Shown piece after piece: positions 1 through 6,634 of a DNA stretch of 10,045 bases. The position numbers and the translations under genes are program-made. Each line of letters begins with the position of its first letter. Position 1 is the stretch's first letter. Under the pieces are notes generated by a model. The model searched no databases, was not told the DNA's origin, and was given only the letters and a program-made list of their open reading frames with translations. This stretch comes from Chthoniobacterales bacterium (GTDB lineage: Bacteria > Verrucomicrobiota > Verrucomicrobiia > Chthoniobacterales > UBA10450), in assembly GCA_025980625.1 (NCBI GenBank), contig JAICXG010000093.1, forward strand, positions 1-10,045, given 5' to 3'.

Positions 1-116
1 ATGAGATGCGGCGCACTTCCGTCGGTGACACGCTCGCGATAGCCATCGAGGATAAAACGATAGTATTCAATGGTTGATTCCGGACCAATACCGCCGACGA
101 GGCCGAGTGACTTCAT
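1..116 (-). CDS. Aspartate/glutamate racemase family protein, N-terminal part
   Basis: On the minus strand an ATG at 116-114 opens a frame that runs without a stop to the left window edge, giving 38 codons. The protein begins MKSLGLVGGIGPESTIEYYR. This matches the N-terminus of the Asp/Glu racemase family (RacX/YgeA type, usually about 230 residues), where a short beta strand is followed by GGxGxESTxxYY. Family members interconvert L- and D-amino acids with two cysteines and no cofactor; those cysteines lie beyond the edge, so activity and substrate cannot be judged. No clear Shine-Dalgarno sequence precedes the ATG. The gene diverges from the MgtE-like gene across 84 bp. The family call is firm for so short a stretch; the substrate is unknown. 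Confidence 0.8.
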   Translation of the reverse strand, partial: MKSLGLVGGIGPESTIEYYRFILDGYRERVTDGSAPHL

Positions 117-200
117 GTGACGACAATTAAGAAGGAACGGCGCTGAATGCGAATCAGTTGTTTGTAGAGAACTGAGATCTCTGCGACTACAGTCGACAGG
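117..200. promoter_or_regulatory. Divergent intergenic region, racemase / MgtE-like
   Basis: This 84-bp gap separates two divergent start codons, so it must carry the start signals of both genes unless transcription enters from elsewhere. It is more AT-rich than its surroundings and contains an 8-bp palindrome, GAGATCTC, at 174-181. I could not identify convincing -35/-10 pairs or an operator. The only ribosome-binding candidate for the MgtE-like gene is a weak ACAGG directly before its ATG. Confidence 0.3.
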
Positions 201-1190
201 ATGAAAAGCGTGCCGCAGCATCTCGATCAGCCGGTCACCGGTTTTATTCGGCAGGATTTTGCCGAGTTGCGCGATTCGATGACGACACGCGAGGCGCTGG
301 AGGCAGTCCGACGGGAAGGGATTGGCGAGAAGATTGTCTACTTTTATGTGCTTGATGAAGAGCAGCGGCTGGTTGGAGTCCTACCGACGCGGCGGCTACT
401 GACAGCCATGCCAGAAGAGCTTATTGGCGGTCTCATGATCAGACGGGTGGTCGCGATTCCGAAAACGGCGACCTTGCTCGAAGCGTGCGAATTTTTTGTT
501 CTGCACAAGTTCCTTGCCTTTCCGGTGGTGGACGAAGAGCGGCATGTTCTCGGCTTGATTGATGTTGGTGTCTTTACCGAGGAAGTCTTCGACATCGCCG
601 AGCGCGCGCAACATGAGGATGTCTTTGAGACGATCGGCTTCCATGTCTCACAGGTGCGCGACGCCGGGCCGCTGCGGTCGTTTCGCTATCGCTTTCCCTG
701 GCTACTGGCTACGCTTGTGAGCGGGATGGCCTGTGCTTTACTCGCGAGTTTGTTCAGGGTAACTCTGGCGCAGAGTCTGGTGATTGCCTTTTTCCTTACG
801 CTCGTGCTCGGGCTGGGAGAGAGCGTCAGCATTCAGTCCATGACTGTTACGATCCAAGCCCTGCGCGCAACCCGTCCGACTCTGCGCTGGTATCTGCGGT
901 CACTTTGGAGGGAAGTGGCTACCGCCCTGTTGTTAGGCGCAGCCGCGGGATTGATCGTCGCGACAATCGTTTGGCTTTGGCTCGGCGGCGGCCGCGCGGG
1001 AGCGGTGATTGGCGGGACCATCCTTTCTTCGCTTATCATGGCATGTCTGCTGGGTCTGAGCATTCCATCGATCCTGCACGCTCTACGGCTCGATCCCAAG
1101 ATTGCCGCCGGTCCACTGACTCTCGCCGTCGCTGATCTCTTTACGCTTTTCTTCTATCTCTCAATCGCGACCTGGCTCCTCAGGCCCTAA
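201..1190 (+). CDS. mgtE: Short MgtE-like magnesium transporter (CBS pair plus membrane domain)
   Basis: Predicted inner-membrane Mg2+ (or related divalent cation) transporter of 329 residues. Residues about 20-135 form a CBS-domain pair, with strand-turn motifs such as FPVVDEERHVLGLID at 107-121; in MgtE this pair senses Mg2+ and gates the pore. Residues about 165-329 form the membrane domain: RFPWLLATL at 164-172, GESVSIQS at 206-213 where classical MgtE has GGNxGxQS, a WRE helix start at 236-238, and LDPKIAAGPL followed by Asp312, matching the conserved DPxxAxGP...D segment that lines the pore. MgtE proteins are usually about 450 residues and start with a helical N domain of some 130 residues that also binds Mg2+; that domain is absent and no upstream frame could supply it. 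The gene stands alone and converges on the ABC permease with a 6-bp gap. Family membership is confident; the altered pore motif makes the exact ion less certain. Confidence 0.85.
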   Translation: MKSVPQHLDQPVTGFIRQDFAELRDSMTTREALEAVRREGIGEKIVYFYVLDEEQRLVGVLPTRRLLTAMPEELIGGLMIRRVVAIPKTATLLEACEFFVLHKFLAFPVVDEERHVLGLIDVGVFTEEVFDIAERAQHEDVFETIGFHVSQVRDAGPLRSFRYRFPWLLATLVSGMACALLASLFRVTLAQSLVIAFFLTLVLGLGESVSIQSMTVTIQALRATRPTLRWYLRSLWREVATALLLGAAAGLIVATIVWLWLGGGRAGAVIGGTILSSLIMACLLGLSIPSILHALRLDPKIAAGPLTLAVADLFTLFFYLSIATWLLRP

Positions 1191-1200
1191 CCAGAGTTAG
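1187..1200. terminator. Small inverted repeat holding both convergent stop codons
   Basis: CTAAC (1187-1191), loop CAGA, GTTAG (1196-1200) is a perfect 5-bp inverted repeat. The TAA of the MgtE-like gene (1188-1190) and the TAA of the permease gene on the other strand (1199-1197) sit symmetrically in its arms. No T-run follows on either side and the stem is short, so function as an intrinsic terminator is doubtful. The symmetry may simply reflect two stop codons facing each other. Each arm carries the GTTAG core found in the window's iterated 9-mer. Confidence 0.25.
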
Positions 1201-2318
1201 CCGATCTTCTTCCGGAAACGCAAGGCGCAGACGACAAAGAGCAGCACCGCCATGCCGAGAAGAATGCCTAACGACGGCAGGTATTCGAAAAAAGTCGCGC
1301 CGCGCAGGATGATCGCGCGCATTAACCAGATGAAGTAGGTGGTCGGCAGGACTGCGCCGATCCAGTAAAAGATCGCGGGCATGGTTTCGCGCGGGAAAAT
1401 GAAGCCGGAAAAGAAGACGCTCGGGAGGATGAAAGCCATCGATATTTGCAGCGCCTGCATCTGGTTGACGGCCTTGGTCGCAACGAGCAAACCAAGGCTG
1501 AGAAGCGCGAAGACATAGACCAACGTCGAAAAGATCATCGCTACGATGCTGCCCGCGATCGGGACAAAAAACTCGAAGTGCATGATCGCGAAAAGCAGCA
1601 AGGCCATCAGCATGCCGATACAGAGATAGGGAATAAGCTTGCCCAGCATCAAACCCCAGCGGCTCAGCGGACTAACGAGAAGCTGTTCGAGCGTGCCCCG
1701 CTCCCGCTCTCGCACCACTGCCATCGCGGTTGCGAAGGTCGTGCCGATTTGCAGCACCACACCGATCACACCCGGGACAAAAAAGTTCGGGCTCCGCATC
1801 GCTGGGTTATAGAGCATCTGCGGTCGAACCTCGACCGGAATCACCGTGCGACCGCTCTCTTTCAGGAGCATCTCGGTCGATTGAGTGAGCGCGAGCGCGA
1901 CCGCGGTGTTAAGCGCCTGGAGAGCGACGGTAGAATTAGAGCCGTCGATGAGAAGTTGGACGCGTGCCGGCCGGCCGGCCCGAAGGTCGCGCGTGAAATG
2001 CGGCGGGATTTGCAGGCCGACGTAAGCACGACCGGCGCGGATCTCAGTGCCCAGTTCTTTCGCGCTACCTACTTCCTGCACGATGCGGAAGGTCTCGGTA
2101 TTAACGAAGCGATCGAGAAGCTGGCGGCTCTCGACCGTGCGATCTTCGTTAAAGACGACCATCGCCATGTGTCGGACGTCGTTATCGAGCGCATAGCCGA
2201 AGGCAATCATTTCGATGAGGGGCGGGAAAAACATGAAAAAGAGTGTCATAGGATCGCGCCAAACGACGATGAACTCTTTGAACAAGATAGCGCCGAGACC
2301 GCGAAAAGGACGTCTCAT
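1197..2318 (-). CDS. ABC-2 type exporter permease (YbhS/YbhR/YhhJ-like)
   Basis: Membrane subunit of an ABC exporter, 373 residues. It shows the classic ABC-2 layout: a cytoplasmic N-terminal amphipathic stretch, TM1 at about 22-44 (MTLFFMFFPPLIEMIAFGYAL), a periplasmic domain of roughly 130 residues (45-180), then five hydrophobic segments from about 180 to 365. The coupling signature ERERGTLEQLLVSPL lies at 204-218 and is diagnostic for the YhhJ/YbhR family. Start is the ATG at 2318-2316, with AAAGG about 9 bases upstream. The ATPase gene ends 35 bp upstream, so the two are cotranscribed. Only one permease gene is present, so the transporter probably uses a homodimer, unlike E. coli YbhFSR, which has two permeases. 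Related systems export drugs, cations or lipophilic compounds; the substrate here is unknown. The iterated 9-mer encodes Ser-Leu-Gly near the C-terminus (1266-1274). Confidence 0.9.
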   Translation of the reverse strand: MRRPFRGLGAILFKEFIVVWRDPMTLFFMFFPPLIEMIAFGYALDNDVRHMAMVVFNEDRTVESRQLLDRFVNTETFRIVQEVGSAKELGTEIRAGRAYVGLQIPPHFTRDLRAGRPARVQLLIDGSNSTVALQALNTAVALALTQSTEMLLKESGRTVIPVEVRPQMLYNPAMRSPNFFVPGVIGVVLQIGTTFATAMAVVRERERGTLEQLLVSPLSRWGLMLGKLIPYLCIGMLMALLLFAIMHFEFFVPIAGSIVAMIFSTLVYVFALLSLGLLVATKAVNQMQALQISMAFILPSVFFSGFIFPRETMPAIFYWIGAVLPTTYFIWLMRAIILRGATFFEYLPSLGILLGMAVLLFVVCALRFRKKIG

Positions 2319-2353
2319 AGTCTGGAGCCTTTGTGCAGGAGCACCTTCATTCG

Positions 2354-3316
2354 TTAGGCAGCTCTTGCTCCCGTGTGGTTGTTTGTGTATCTGGCGGTAA
2401 GCGCAACGAAGACGTCTTCAAGGGAGGGACCAATGTCGTGAATCTCAGGAGCTTGAATGCCAACCGTCCGCAGCTTCGCCTCGATCTCGCGCGGCGTGAT
2501 CGAATCGTCCACCAGCAGATGCATTGACTGACCGAAGACGGTCGCGCTGCGCACGCCCGCGACTTCGCGCATCGCCTGCAAGGCGCGGGTCACGTGATCG
2601 CAGGTAACATCAAGCCGGCGTGTGTTCGGCGGCGTCACCTCGGGCAGCCGTTTCAACTCATCGGGCTGACCGCTCACGATCAGTTTCGACATGTGGATGT
2701 AACCCACATGTGAGCAACGCTCGGCCTCATCCATGTAATGAGTGGTGACGAAAAGCGTCATCCCGCGCCCTGAAAATTCGAAGAGTAAGTCCCAGAGTTC
2801 GCGACGCGCCACGGGGTCGATGCCGGCAGTCGGTTCGTCGAGAAAAAGGACCGTCGGCTGATGCATCAACGCACAGGCCATGGCAAGCCGCTGCCGCCAA
2901 CCGCCGGAGAGCAGCCCGGCGCGACGATTAAGATAAGGACCAAGATGGGTGAGCGCGATCAACTGGTCGCGGCGCTGCTTCAATGGTTTGTCGCGCAGGC
3001 TGTAAAGCTTCCCGGAAAAAAGGAGGTTTTCGTTTACCGTCAGCTCGTCGTAGAGGGAAAATTGCTGCGACATGTAGCCAATCATCTCTTTGACTGCCTC
3101 ACTTTCCCGAACGACATCGCGCCCACCGATCCGCGCCGTGCCTTCACTCGGCGCGAGGATGCCGCAGAGCATGCGGATGACGGTCGACTTACCGGAGCCG
3201 TTCGGCCCGAGAAACCCGAAAATCGAGCCGCGCTCGACTGACAAGTTGAGGTGATCGACAGCGGTGAAATTACCGAACCGTTTCGTCAGGCCGTCGCACT
3301 CGATCATTGCCTCCAT
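2354..3316 (-). CDS. ABC transporter ATP-binding protein (exporter ATPase, CcmA/YbhF-like)
   Basis: Cytoplasmic ATPase that drives the neighbouring ABC-2 permease. From the ATG at 3316-3314 it has 320 residues: Walker A GPNGSGKS at 37-44, Q-loop glutamines at 84-85, signature LSGGWRQ at 136-142 (Trp instead of Gln is familiar in this exporter subfamily), Walker B VLFLDEP at 156-162, H-loop His193 in TTHYMDEAE, and a C-terminal domain ending in a DIGPSLEDVFVALT segment typical of multidrug-type ABC ATPases. The start is uncertain: a GTG at 3349-3347 would add 11 residues, and an ATG at 3307-3305 would remove three. I prefer 3316 because homologues usually begin a few residues before the first beta strand (MIECDGLTKRF). 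The TAA stop (2356-2354) lies inside a copy of the iterated 9-mer. This is a single-domain ATPase, whereas E. coli YbhF and RbbA carry two. Confidence 0.92.
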   Translation of the reverse strand: MEAMIECDGLTKRFGNFTAVDHLNLSVERGSIFGFLGPNGSGKSTVIRMLCGILAPSEGTARIGGRDVVRESEAVKEMIGYMSQQFSLYDELTVNENLLFSGKLYSLRDKPLKQRRDQLIALTHLGPYLNRRAGLLSGGWRQRLAMACALMHQPTVLFLDEPTAGIDPVARRELWDLLFEFSGRGMTLFVTTHYMDEAERCSHVGYIHMSKLIVSGQPDELKRLPEVTPPNTRRLDVTCDHVTRALQAMREVAGVRSATVFGQSMHLLVDDSITPREIEAKLRTVGIQAPEIHDIGPSLEDVFVALTARYTNNHTGARAA

Positions 3317-3352
3317 TAGTCGCAAATTAATCGGGAACGTTGCAGCCACTCA

Positions 3353-3486
3353 GTCATCTTGCGCGGAGCGCAGCGGAGTTGAAAGATCCCGGCGAAGCTA
3401 CAAGAATTGTCTTGTGAAGATACTTCGGCTTTACTCGTTAGGCTGGGCGCGTCGCCGCGGGATGCCTCAACTGCGCCCGGGCTGAC
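3353..3486. repeat. Inverted-repeat intergenic element, copy 1
   Basis: A 134-bp structured element lies between the HlyD and ATPase genes. Its left arm starts GTCATCTTGCGC and runs to about 3390 (ending GATCCCG). Its right arm, 3458-3486, read in reverse complement, starts GTCAGCCC and also ends ATCCCG; both arms share GTCA, GCAG and GTTGA in the same order. ATCTT (3356-3360) and AAGAT (3383-3387) are complementary within the left arm. In the centre ACAAG (3400-3404) and CTTGT (3411-3415) form a hairpin around AATTGT, flanked by CGAAG (3393-3397) and CTTCG (3423-3427). One exact iterated 9-mer sits between the arms at 3435-3443. The element at 5161-5282 has the same architecture. It contains no protein-coding signal and is probably a non-autonomous dispersed repeat (MITE- or REP-like). 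Confidence 0.6.
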
Positions 3487-3506
3487 TGCACTCATCGTCG
3501 CGAGCT

Positions 3507-4382
3507 TCATGGCTTTGTCGGCACGCCGGGGAAAATCGCGTCGGCCGACATCCCGGCGCGCAGCTTGTCCGCCTTGTTTCGCAGGCGGATTTTAATACCG
3601 AAGACCTGTTTGATTCGGTCCTCGACGGTCTGGACGTTGCGCGGTGTGAACTCAGCTTTGCGATTGATCTGCTCGACCGTGCCGGCGAAAGAGTCGTTAG
3701 GGAAAGAATCGACTCGGAGATGCACTTCTTCCCCAAGTTTGATGTAACCAAGCCAGGTCTCGGGAACGTAAACCCGCACCCATAAGTTTTGCGGCAGGAT
3801 AAGCGTCGCCACTTCCTGATTGGGGGCGAGGACATCGCCCACCTTGACGTTCAAGACCTCCAGGATGCAATCGTTAGGCGCGATCACGTTCAGCTCGCGC
3901 AGCTCGGCCTCGATCTCCCCCAGCTGGGCGTGCATTTGTTGGGTGCGCATGCGCGCCGCTTCGAGGTTTTTCTCCTCCGCCTCGGCGGCGCTCTGCGCGC
4001 GCTCGGCCTCGTTAGGCGAAACGGTTTTGTTACGCAGCAGTTCCTGCTGGCGCCGGGCATCGGCGCGCATGAATTCAAGTTGCGCTTCGAGCGCGGCGGC
4101 GTCGTGGATGGAGGTATCGATTTGCGCTTTGGCAAGGTCGCGCCGGGCCTGCAGCTCGGGGGCGACGAGGCGCGCGATCGGCTGGCCTTTTTTCAAGCTG
4201 TCGCCTTCCTGCGCGAAGAGGGCGAGGACACGGCCGCCGGAACGCGGCGCAACATGCACCTCATCTACTTCGATCGTACCGGAGACAGGCTGGATGCGCG
4301 GGCCACACCCGCCTAACGAGAGAAAGAGCGTGCAGGTGAAAAGATGGCGAAGAAAAACAGAGGTCGATTGCAAGCGCGGCAA
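3507..4382 (-). CDS. HlyD-family periplasmic adaptor lipoprotein (YbhG/YhiI-like)
   Basis: Membrane-fusion (adaptor) subunit of the ABC exporter, linking the inner-membrane pump to the envelope or an outer-membrane channel. The 291-residue product begins with a lipoprotein signal: basic Arg3, Arg12 and His13, a hydrophobic stretch LFTCTLFLSL, and the lipobox LGGC with acyl-acceptor Cys26. Residues about 34-72 form the first half of the lipoyl domain (GTIEVDEVHVAPRSGGRV), about 75-165 a charged alpha-helical coiled coil, and about 166-200 the second lipoyl half, followed by a beta-barrel domain. The start is a TTG at 4382-4380; no in-frame ATG or GTG is suitably placed, and a second TTG three codons later is possible. 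Three exact iterated 9-mers and one variant lie within this gene, one encoding Ser-Leu-Gly of the lipobox and the others Pro-Asn-Asp/Glu. First gene of the exporter operon. Confidence 0.88.
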   Translation of the reverse strand: MPRLQSTSVFLRHLFTCTLFLSLGGCGPRIQPVSGTIEVDEVHVAPRSGGRVLALFAQEGDSLKKGQPIARLVAPELQARRDLAKAQIDTSIHDAAALEAQLEFMRADARRQQELLRNKTVSPNEAERAQSAAEAEEKNLEAARMRTQQMHAQLGEIEAELRELNVIAPNDCILEVLNVKVGDVLAPNQEVATLILPQNLWVRVYVPETWLGYIKLGEEVHLRVDSFPNDSFAGTVEQINRKAEFTPRNVQTVEDRIKQVFGIKIRLRNKADKLRAGMSADAIFPGVPTKP

Positions 4383-4579
4383 ATTACCAACTTTGTCTGG
4401 AGATGAAAGCGCGACGCTTCGATCACATCGAACTGCGGGTGAAGAAGATCGGACCAGGTTGCGCCTGCTAGGCGTGGGTTCTGCCGGGACTCGGTTTCAC
4501 GATCCGGAACAAGCTCGAAATCTGTTCTCGCGAAAGACGGCGGCTTGAGATCGGGAGCGGTTCTGCGAGACGTATCGGG
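4383..4579. promoter_or_regulatory. Divergent intergenic region, exporter adaptor / DUF2127
   Basis: This 197-bp gap lies between the divergent starts of the HlyD-family adaptor gene and the DUF2127 gene, so promoters for both are expected here. Open frames that cross it are shadows of the adaptor gene on the other strand. I see no confident sigma-70 pair, no palindromic operator and no riboswitch-like structure. No regulator gene lies next to the exporter in this window. Confidence 0.3.
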
Positions 4580-5131
4580 ATGAACGATGCGCCGCCCAAC
4601 CTCCGGAAGACGCTGCGGTCGCAGCGGCGCGTTCGTTATCTCAAGCTGATCGCGGTTTTCAAAATCGTGCAGGGCCTGTTGCTCTGCACGATCGGGCTTT
4701 CGCTCCTCGTGCTGCATAGCCGGACGCGCTGGCTAGATGGGATTTCGGATTGGGTGGACGGCGAACTGATGGTCGCGCACAGCCGCTCGGTGCTTTATCT
4801 GCTCAATCGGTTGCAAGATGTGGTCTCGGGCGGCTTGCTCCAGGTGACGGGCTGGGTGGCGCTCTTTTTTGCGGCTTTGTTGTGCACGGAAGGGATGGGC
4901 GTCTATCTGCAAAAACGCTGGGCCGAGCTGCTCATGGTGGTGGCGACAGCGGCGTTCATTCCCTTTGAAGTTCGCCATGCCTGGTTCCATCCTGGCGCGG
5001 TTGTCATCATCATTCTGGCGCTCAACTGTTTTATTGTCTGGTTCGTGTATCGCGTCCTGCGGCGCGAGCACGACGAAGGATATCTGCCGCCGCCAACGGA
5101 GAAAGAGAAGGCAGTTGTTCAGGCTCGTTAG
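4580..5131 (+). CDS. DUF2127 family membrane protein
   Basis: Predicted inner-membrane protein of 183 residues, function unknown. It has a basic cytoplasmic N-terminus, TM1 at about 22-46 (LIAVFKIVQGLLLCTIGLSL), then three more hydrophobic segments at about 84-110, 114-131 and 139-160. The pattern of an early F-K-x2-x-G-L-L-L helix, the EGMGVYLQKRWAELL segment (104-118) followed by ATAAFIPFEV, and the tail helix LNCFIVWFVYRVLRR (148-162) fits DUF2127. The last 20 residues are charged and variable. Start is the ATG at 4580, with only a weak GGG before it. The stop TAG (5129-5131) is part of an exact iterated 9-mer (5125-5133), so the final Arg and the stop are spelled by the motif. It is transcribed alone, divergently from the exporter; no functional link is visible. 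Confidence 0.85.
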   Translation: MNDAPPNLRKTLRSQRRVRYLKLIAVFKIVQGLLLCTIGLSLLVLHSRTRWLDGISDWVDGELMVAHSRSVLYLLNRLQDVVSGGLLQVTGWVALFFAALLCTEGMGVYLQKRWAELLMVVATAAFIPFEVRHAWFHPGAVVIIILALNCFIVWFVYRVLRREHDEGYLPPPTEKEKAVVQAR

Positions 5132-5160
5132 GCATGGCGCGATCGTACAGGTCTCTCATG

Positions 5161-5282
5161 CTGTCATCCTGAGCCGTCGTGACGGCGAAGGACCTCGCAA
5201 CTGCGATTTGTAGTTGTCGTTAGGCAAAACGCTTCATCAAAGGTGAGCTCCCTCGCCGCGCGCTCTCGACTCGGGCTGGCAG
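5161..5282. repeat. Inverted-repeat intergenic element, copy 2
   Basis: A 122-bp element in the convergent gap between the DUF2127 gene and maf. Its left end CTGTCATCCTGAG (5161-5173) is answered by CTCGGGCTGGCAG (5270-5282), an inverted match at 10 of 13 positions. Next to the left end, GCCGTC (5173-5178) and GACGGC (5181-5186) form a perfect stem followed by GAAGGACCTCG. The exact 9-mer at 5217-5225 is centred on the midpoint of the element. The left arm resembles that of copy 1 (GTCATCYTGMGC...GAARGAYCYCG), but the hairpin interior differs, as expected for a family with compensatory stem changes. No coding signal is present. Its place between two gene ends would suit a two-way transcription stop, but no T-run supports that. 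Confidence 0.6.
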
Positions 5283-5306
5283 CGTGGGGCGCGTGGACGG
5301 TTTGAG

Positions 5307-5319
5307 GCAGGCCGCCTGC
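5307..5319 (-). terminator. Weak hairpin downstream of maf
   Basis: GCAGG (5307-5311), loop CCG, CCTGC (5315-5319) is a perfect 5-bp stem 8 bp beyond the maf stop. A wider arm pair, AGGCA and TGCCT, encloses it. No run of T follows in the maf direction, so this is at best a weak or factor-dependent terminator. Confidence 0.25.
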
Positions 5320-5327
5320 AATTGCCT

Positions 5328-5933
5328 TTAGTCGTTAGGCGGCGCATCTCGTCGGACATGGAACCGAGCGAGCGCGGCGCGAGTTTTTTCCATCGGCAAT
5401 CCGATCACATTTGTGCGCGAGCCGACGATGCGAGCGATGATGGCACGCCCTTTACCCTGCGCGGCATAGGCGCCCGCTTTGTCGAGCGGCTCAATTCGCG
5501 CCAGATAATTCTCAATCATCTCGTCGTTCAGCTTTTTGAAAACGACCTCCGAGCACACTGAGAAAGTCTCCGATCTGCCGATCCGCAGATGAGCGATGAA
5601 CACTCCCGAAACCACCCAATGCCTCCGTCCGCTCAGAAGACGCAGGATGCGCGCGGCCTCCTCGTGATTGCGCGGTTTGCCGATGATCTCGTGATCGAGT
5701 GCGACGAGCGTATCGGCCGCGAGCACGACGGCGTCCGGCGTGGCCCGCGCCGTCGCCAACCCCTTGCGCAAAGCATTGCAACTGGTCGCTTCGCGCAGAG
5801 TGAAGTTGGCCGGCGAAACCTCGTCGACTTCCGGCCTGACCACTTCAAATTGGTATCCCGCCGCCGCCAGCAAATCGCGCCGGCGCGGGGAGGCCGAGGC
5901 GAGGATGAGCGGCGGACGCGGGAGCGCGGTCAT
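5328..5933 (-). CDS. maf: Maf family nucleoside triphosphate pyrophosphatase
   Basis: House-cleaning enzyme that hydrolyses non-canonical or surplus nucleoside triphosphates to the monophosphate and pyrophosphate in the cytoplasm; YhdE-type members prefer dTTP/UTP. The 201-residue protein has all family landmarks: LILASASPRRRDLL at 9-22 with the SxSPRR phosphate-binding motif, AADT with Asp74 at 72-75 followed by IGKP, HWVVSGV at 105-111, and EPLDKAGAYAAQG at 148-160. The sequence KAGAYAAQ rather than KAGAYGIQ does not settle the subfamily. The start ATG (5933-5931) overlaps the TGA of the upstream DUF4412 gene (ATGA), indicating translational coupling. The C-terminal APPND is partly spelled by an exact iterated 9-mer at 5332-5340, just before the TAA. 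Confidence 0.95.
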   Translation of the reverse strand: MTALPRPPLILASASPRRRDLLAAAGYQFEVVRPEVDEVSPANFTLREATSCNALRKGLATARATPDAVVLAADTLVALDHEIIGKPRNHEEAARILRLLSGRRHWVVSGVFIAHLRIGRSETFSVCSEVVFKKLNDEMIENYLARIEPLDKAGAYAAQGKGRAIIARIVGSRTNVIGLPMEKTRAALARFHVRRDAPPND

Positions 5934-6625
5934 GGATGATCCGGCTTGCTCGATCGGGCGGGCATTTTCAGGTCGATGTCAGGCAGCTTCATTTCCGAAT
6001 AGCCGGCTGGTGGCGTGAAATCGGAGTCAGGCAGAGGTGCGAGATTAACCGATTCGATCGTGCTCGTGATCTCGGGCTGATCGCCCACCTTCACGACAGT
6101 GCGTAACGGGAACCCGGGAAGCTCGCGGTAATCGGGCATTCCTCGGGAGATCGCCTGGAACGCGCCCTGCCGGAGCACATCCATTTGTTGCAGGATTTTT
6201 TGGTAATCGGGGTAATTGGTCGCGACCCAGTAGGTCGCGTGGAATTTCGGTGAATCGCTCACGTACTCGCTCGTCTCGTAGCCGTTAATGGTTTGCGTTT
6301 TCCCGGTCGGTTTCGGCGCGGGTTGGTTAGGCGTTTCTTCCTTCACGAAAGATTTCGCCACTTCAGCCAGGGCCTTGGCTTTCTCGCCAGGAATGCGCAT
6401 CACGGTCTTTTTGTCGCGCAGGATGTTGGTGACCTCGCCGCTTTTTGTGTCGACGATCGTGGTCATTTGCGGGCTCACTTCGACGCGCGCCTTGTCACCT
6501 TTTATTTTGATTGTGATCTCATGCAGCGGTCCGGCGCCTTCCACATTTTGGACGATCGTGAGATCGGCCCGGGCGGTGGCGAGGAGAGCGAGAGAGAGAA
6601 TTCCGCAGAATCCGAATAATTTCAT
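5930..6625 (-). CDS. Secreted DUF4412-type protein
   Basis: Exported protein of 231 residues, function unknown. A clear signal peptide, MKLFGFCGILSLALLATARA, is probably cut after Ala20. The mature part begins with beta-rich sequence (DLTIVQNVEGAGPLHEITIKI), continues with a KTVMRIP strand and a Pro/Lys-rich linker at 96-109, then INGYETSEYV (113-122), a YWVATNYPDYQKI stretch (132-144) and a C-terminal VVKVGDQPEITSTIESV strand (177-193) ending in PPAGYSEMKLP. The order of strands and the NGYxxxxY motif fit DUF4412, whose members look like small beta proteins related to envelope lipid carriers; there is no lipobox Cys, so it is likely periplasmic. Start is the ATG at 6625-6623, without a strong Shine-Dalgarno. 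Its stop overlaps the maf start. A one-mismatch 9-mer lies in the linker, encoding Pro-Asn-Gln. Confidence 0.75.
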   Translation of the reverse strand: MKLFGFCGILSLALLATARADLTIVQNVEGAGPLHEITIKIKGDKARVEVSPQMTTIVDTKSGEVTNILRDKKTVMRIPGEKAKALAEVAKSFVKEETPNQPAPKPTGKTQTINGYETSEYVSDSPKFHATYWVATNYPDYQKILQQMDVLRQGAFQAISRGMPDYRELPGFPLRTVVKVGDQPEITSTIESVNLAPLPDSDFTPPAGYSEMKLPDIDLKMPARSSKPDHP

Positions 6626-6634
6626 AAGTGAGTG

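Noticed and set aside
1446..2357. A 303-codon plus-strand frame opposite the permease gene.
   Set aside because: It is a charged, His/Arg/Asp-rich antisense shadow. The minus strand encodes a textbook ABC-2 permease.
3316..3510. A 64-codon minus-strand frame whose ATG overlaps the HlyD stop (ATGA) and whose TAA overlaps the ATPase ATG.
   Set aside because: The overlaps look like translational coupling, but most of the frame is the inverted-repeat element 3353-3486, the product has no family resemblance or coherent domain, and the same element at 5161-5282 is clearly non-coding.
3820..4548. A 242-codon plus-strand frame opposite the HlyD gene.
   Set aside because: Ser/Arg/Ala-rich composition typical of antisense frames in GC-rich DNA; the opposite strand has the full adaptor domain order.
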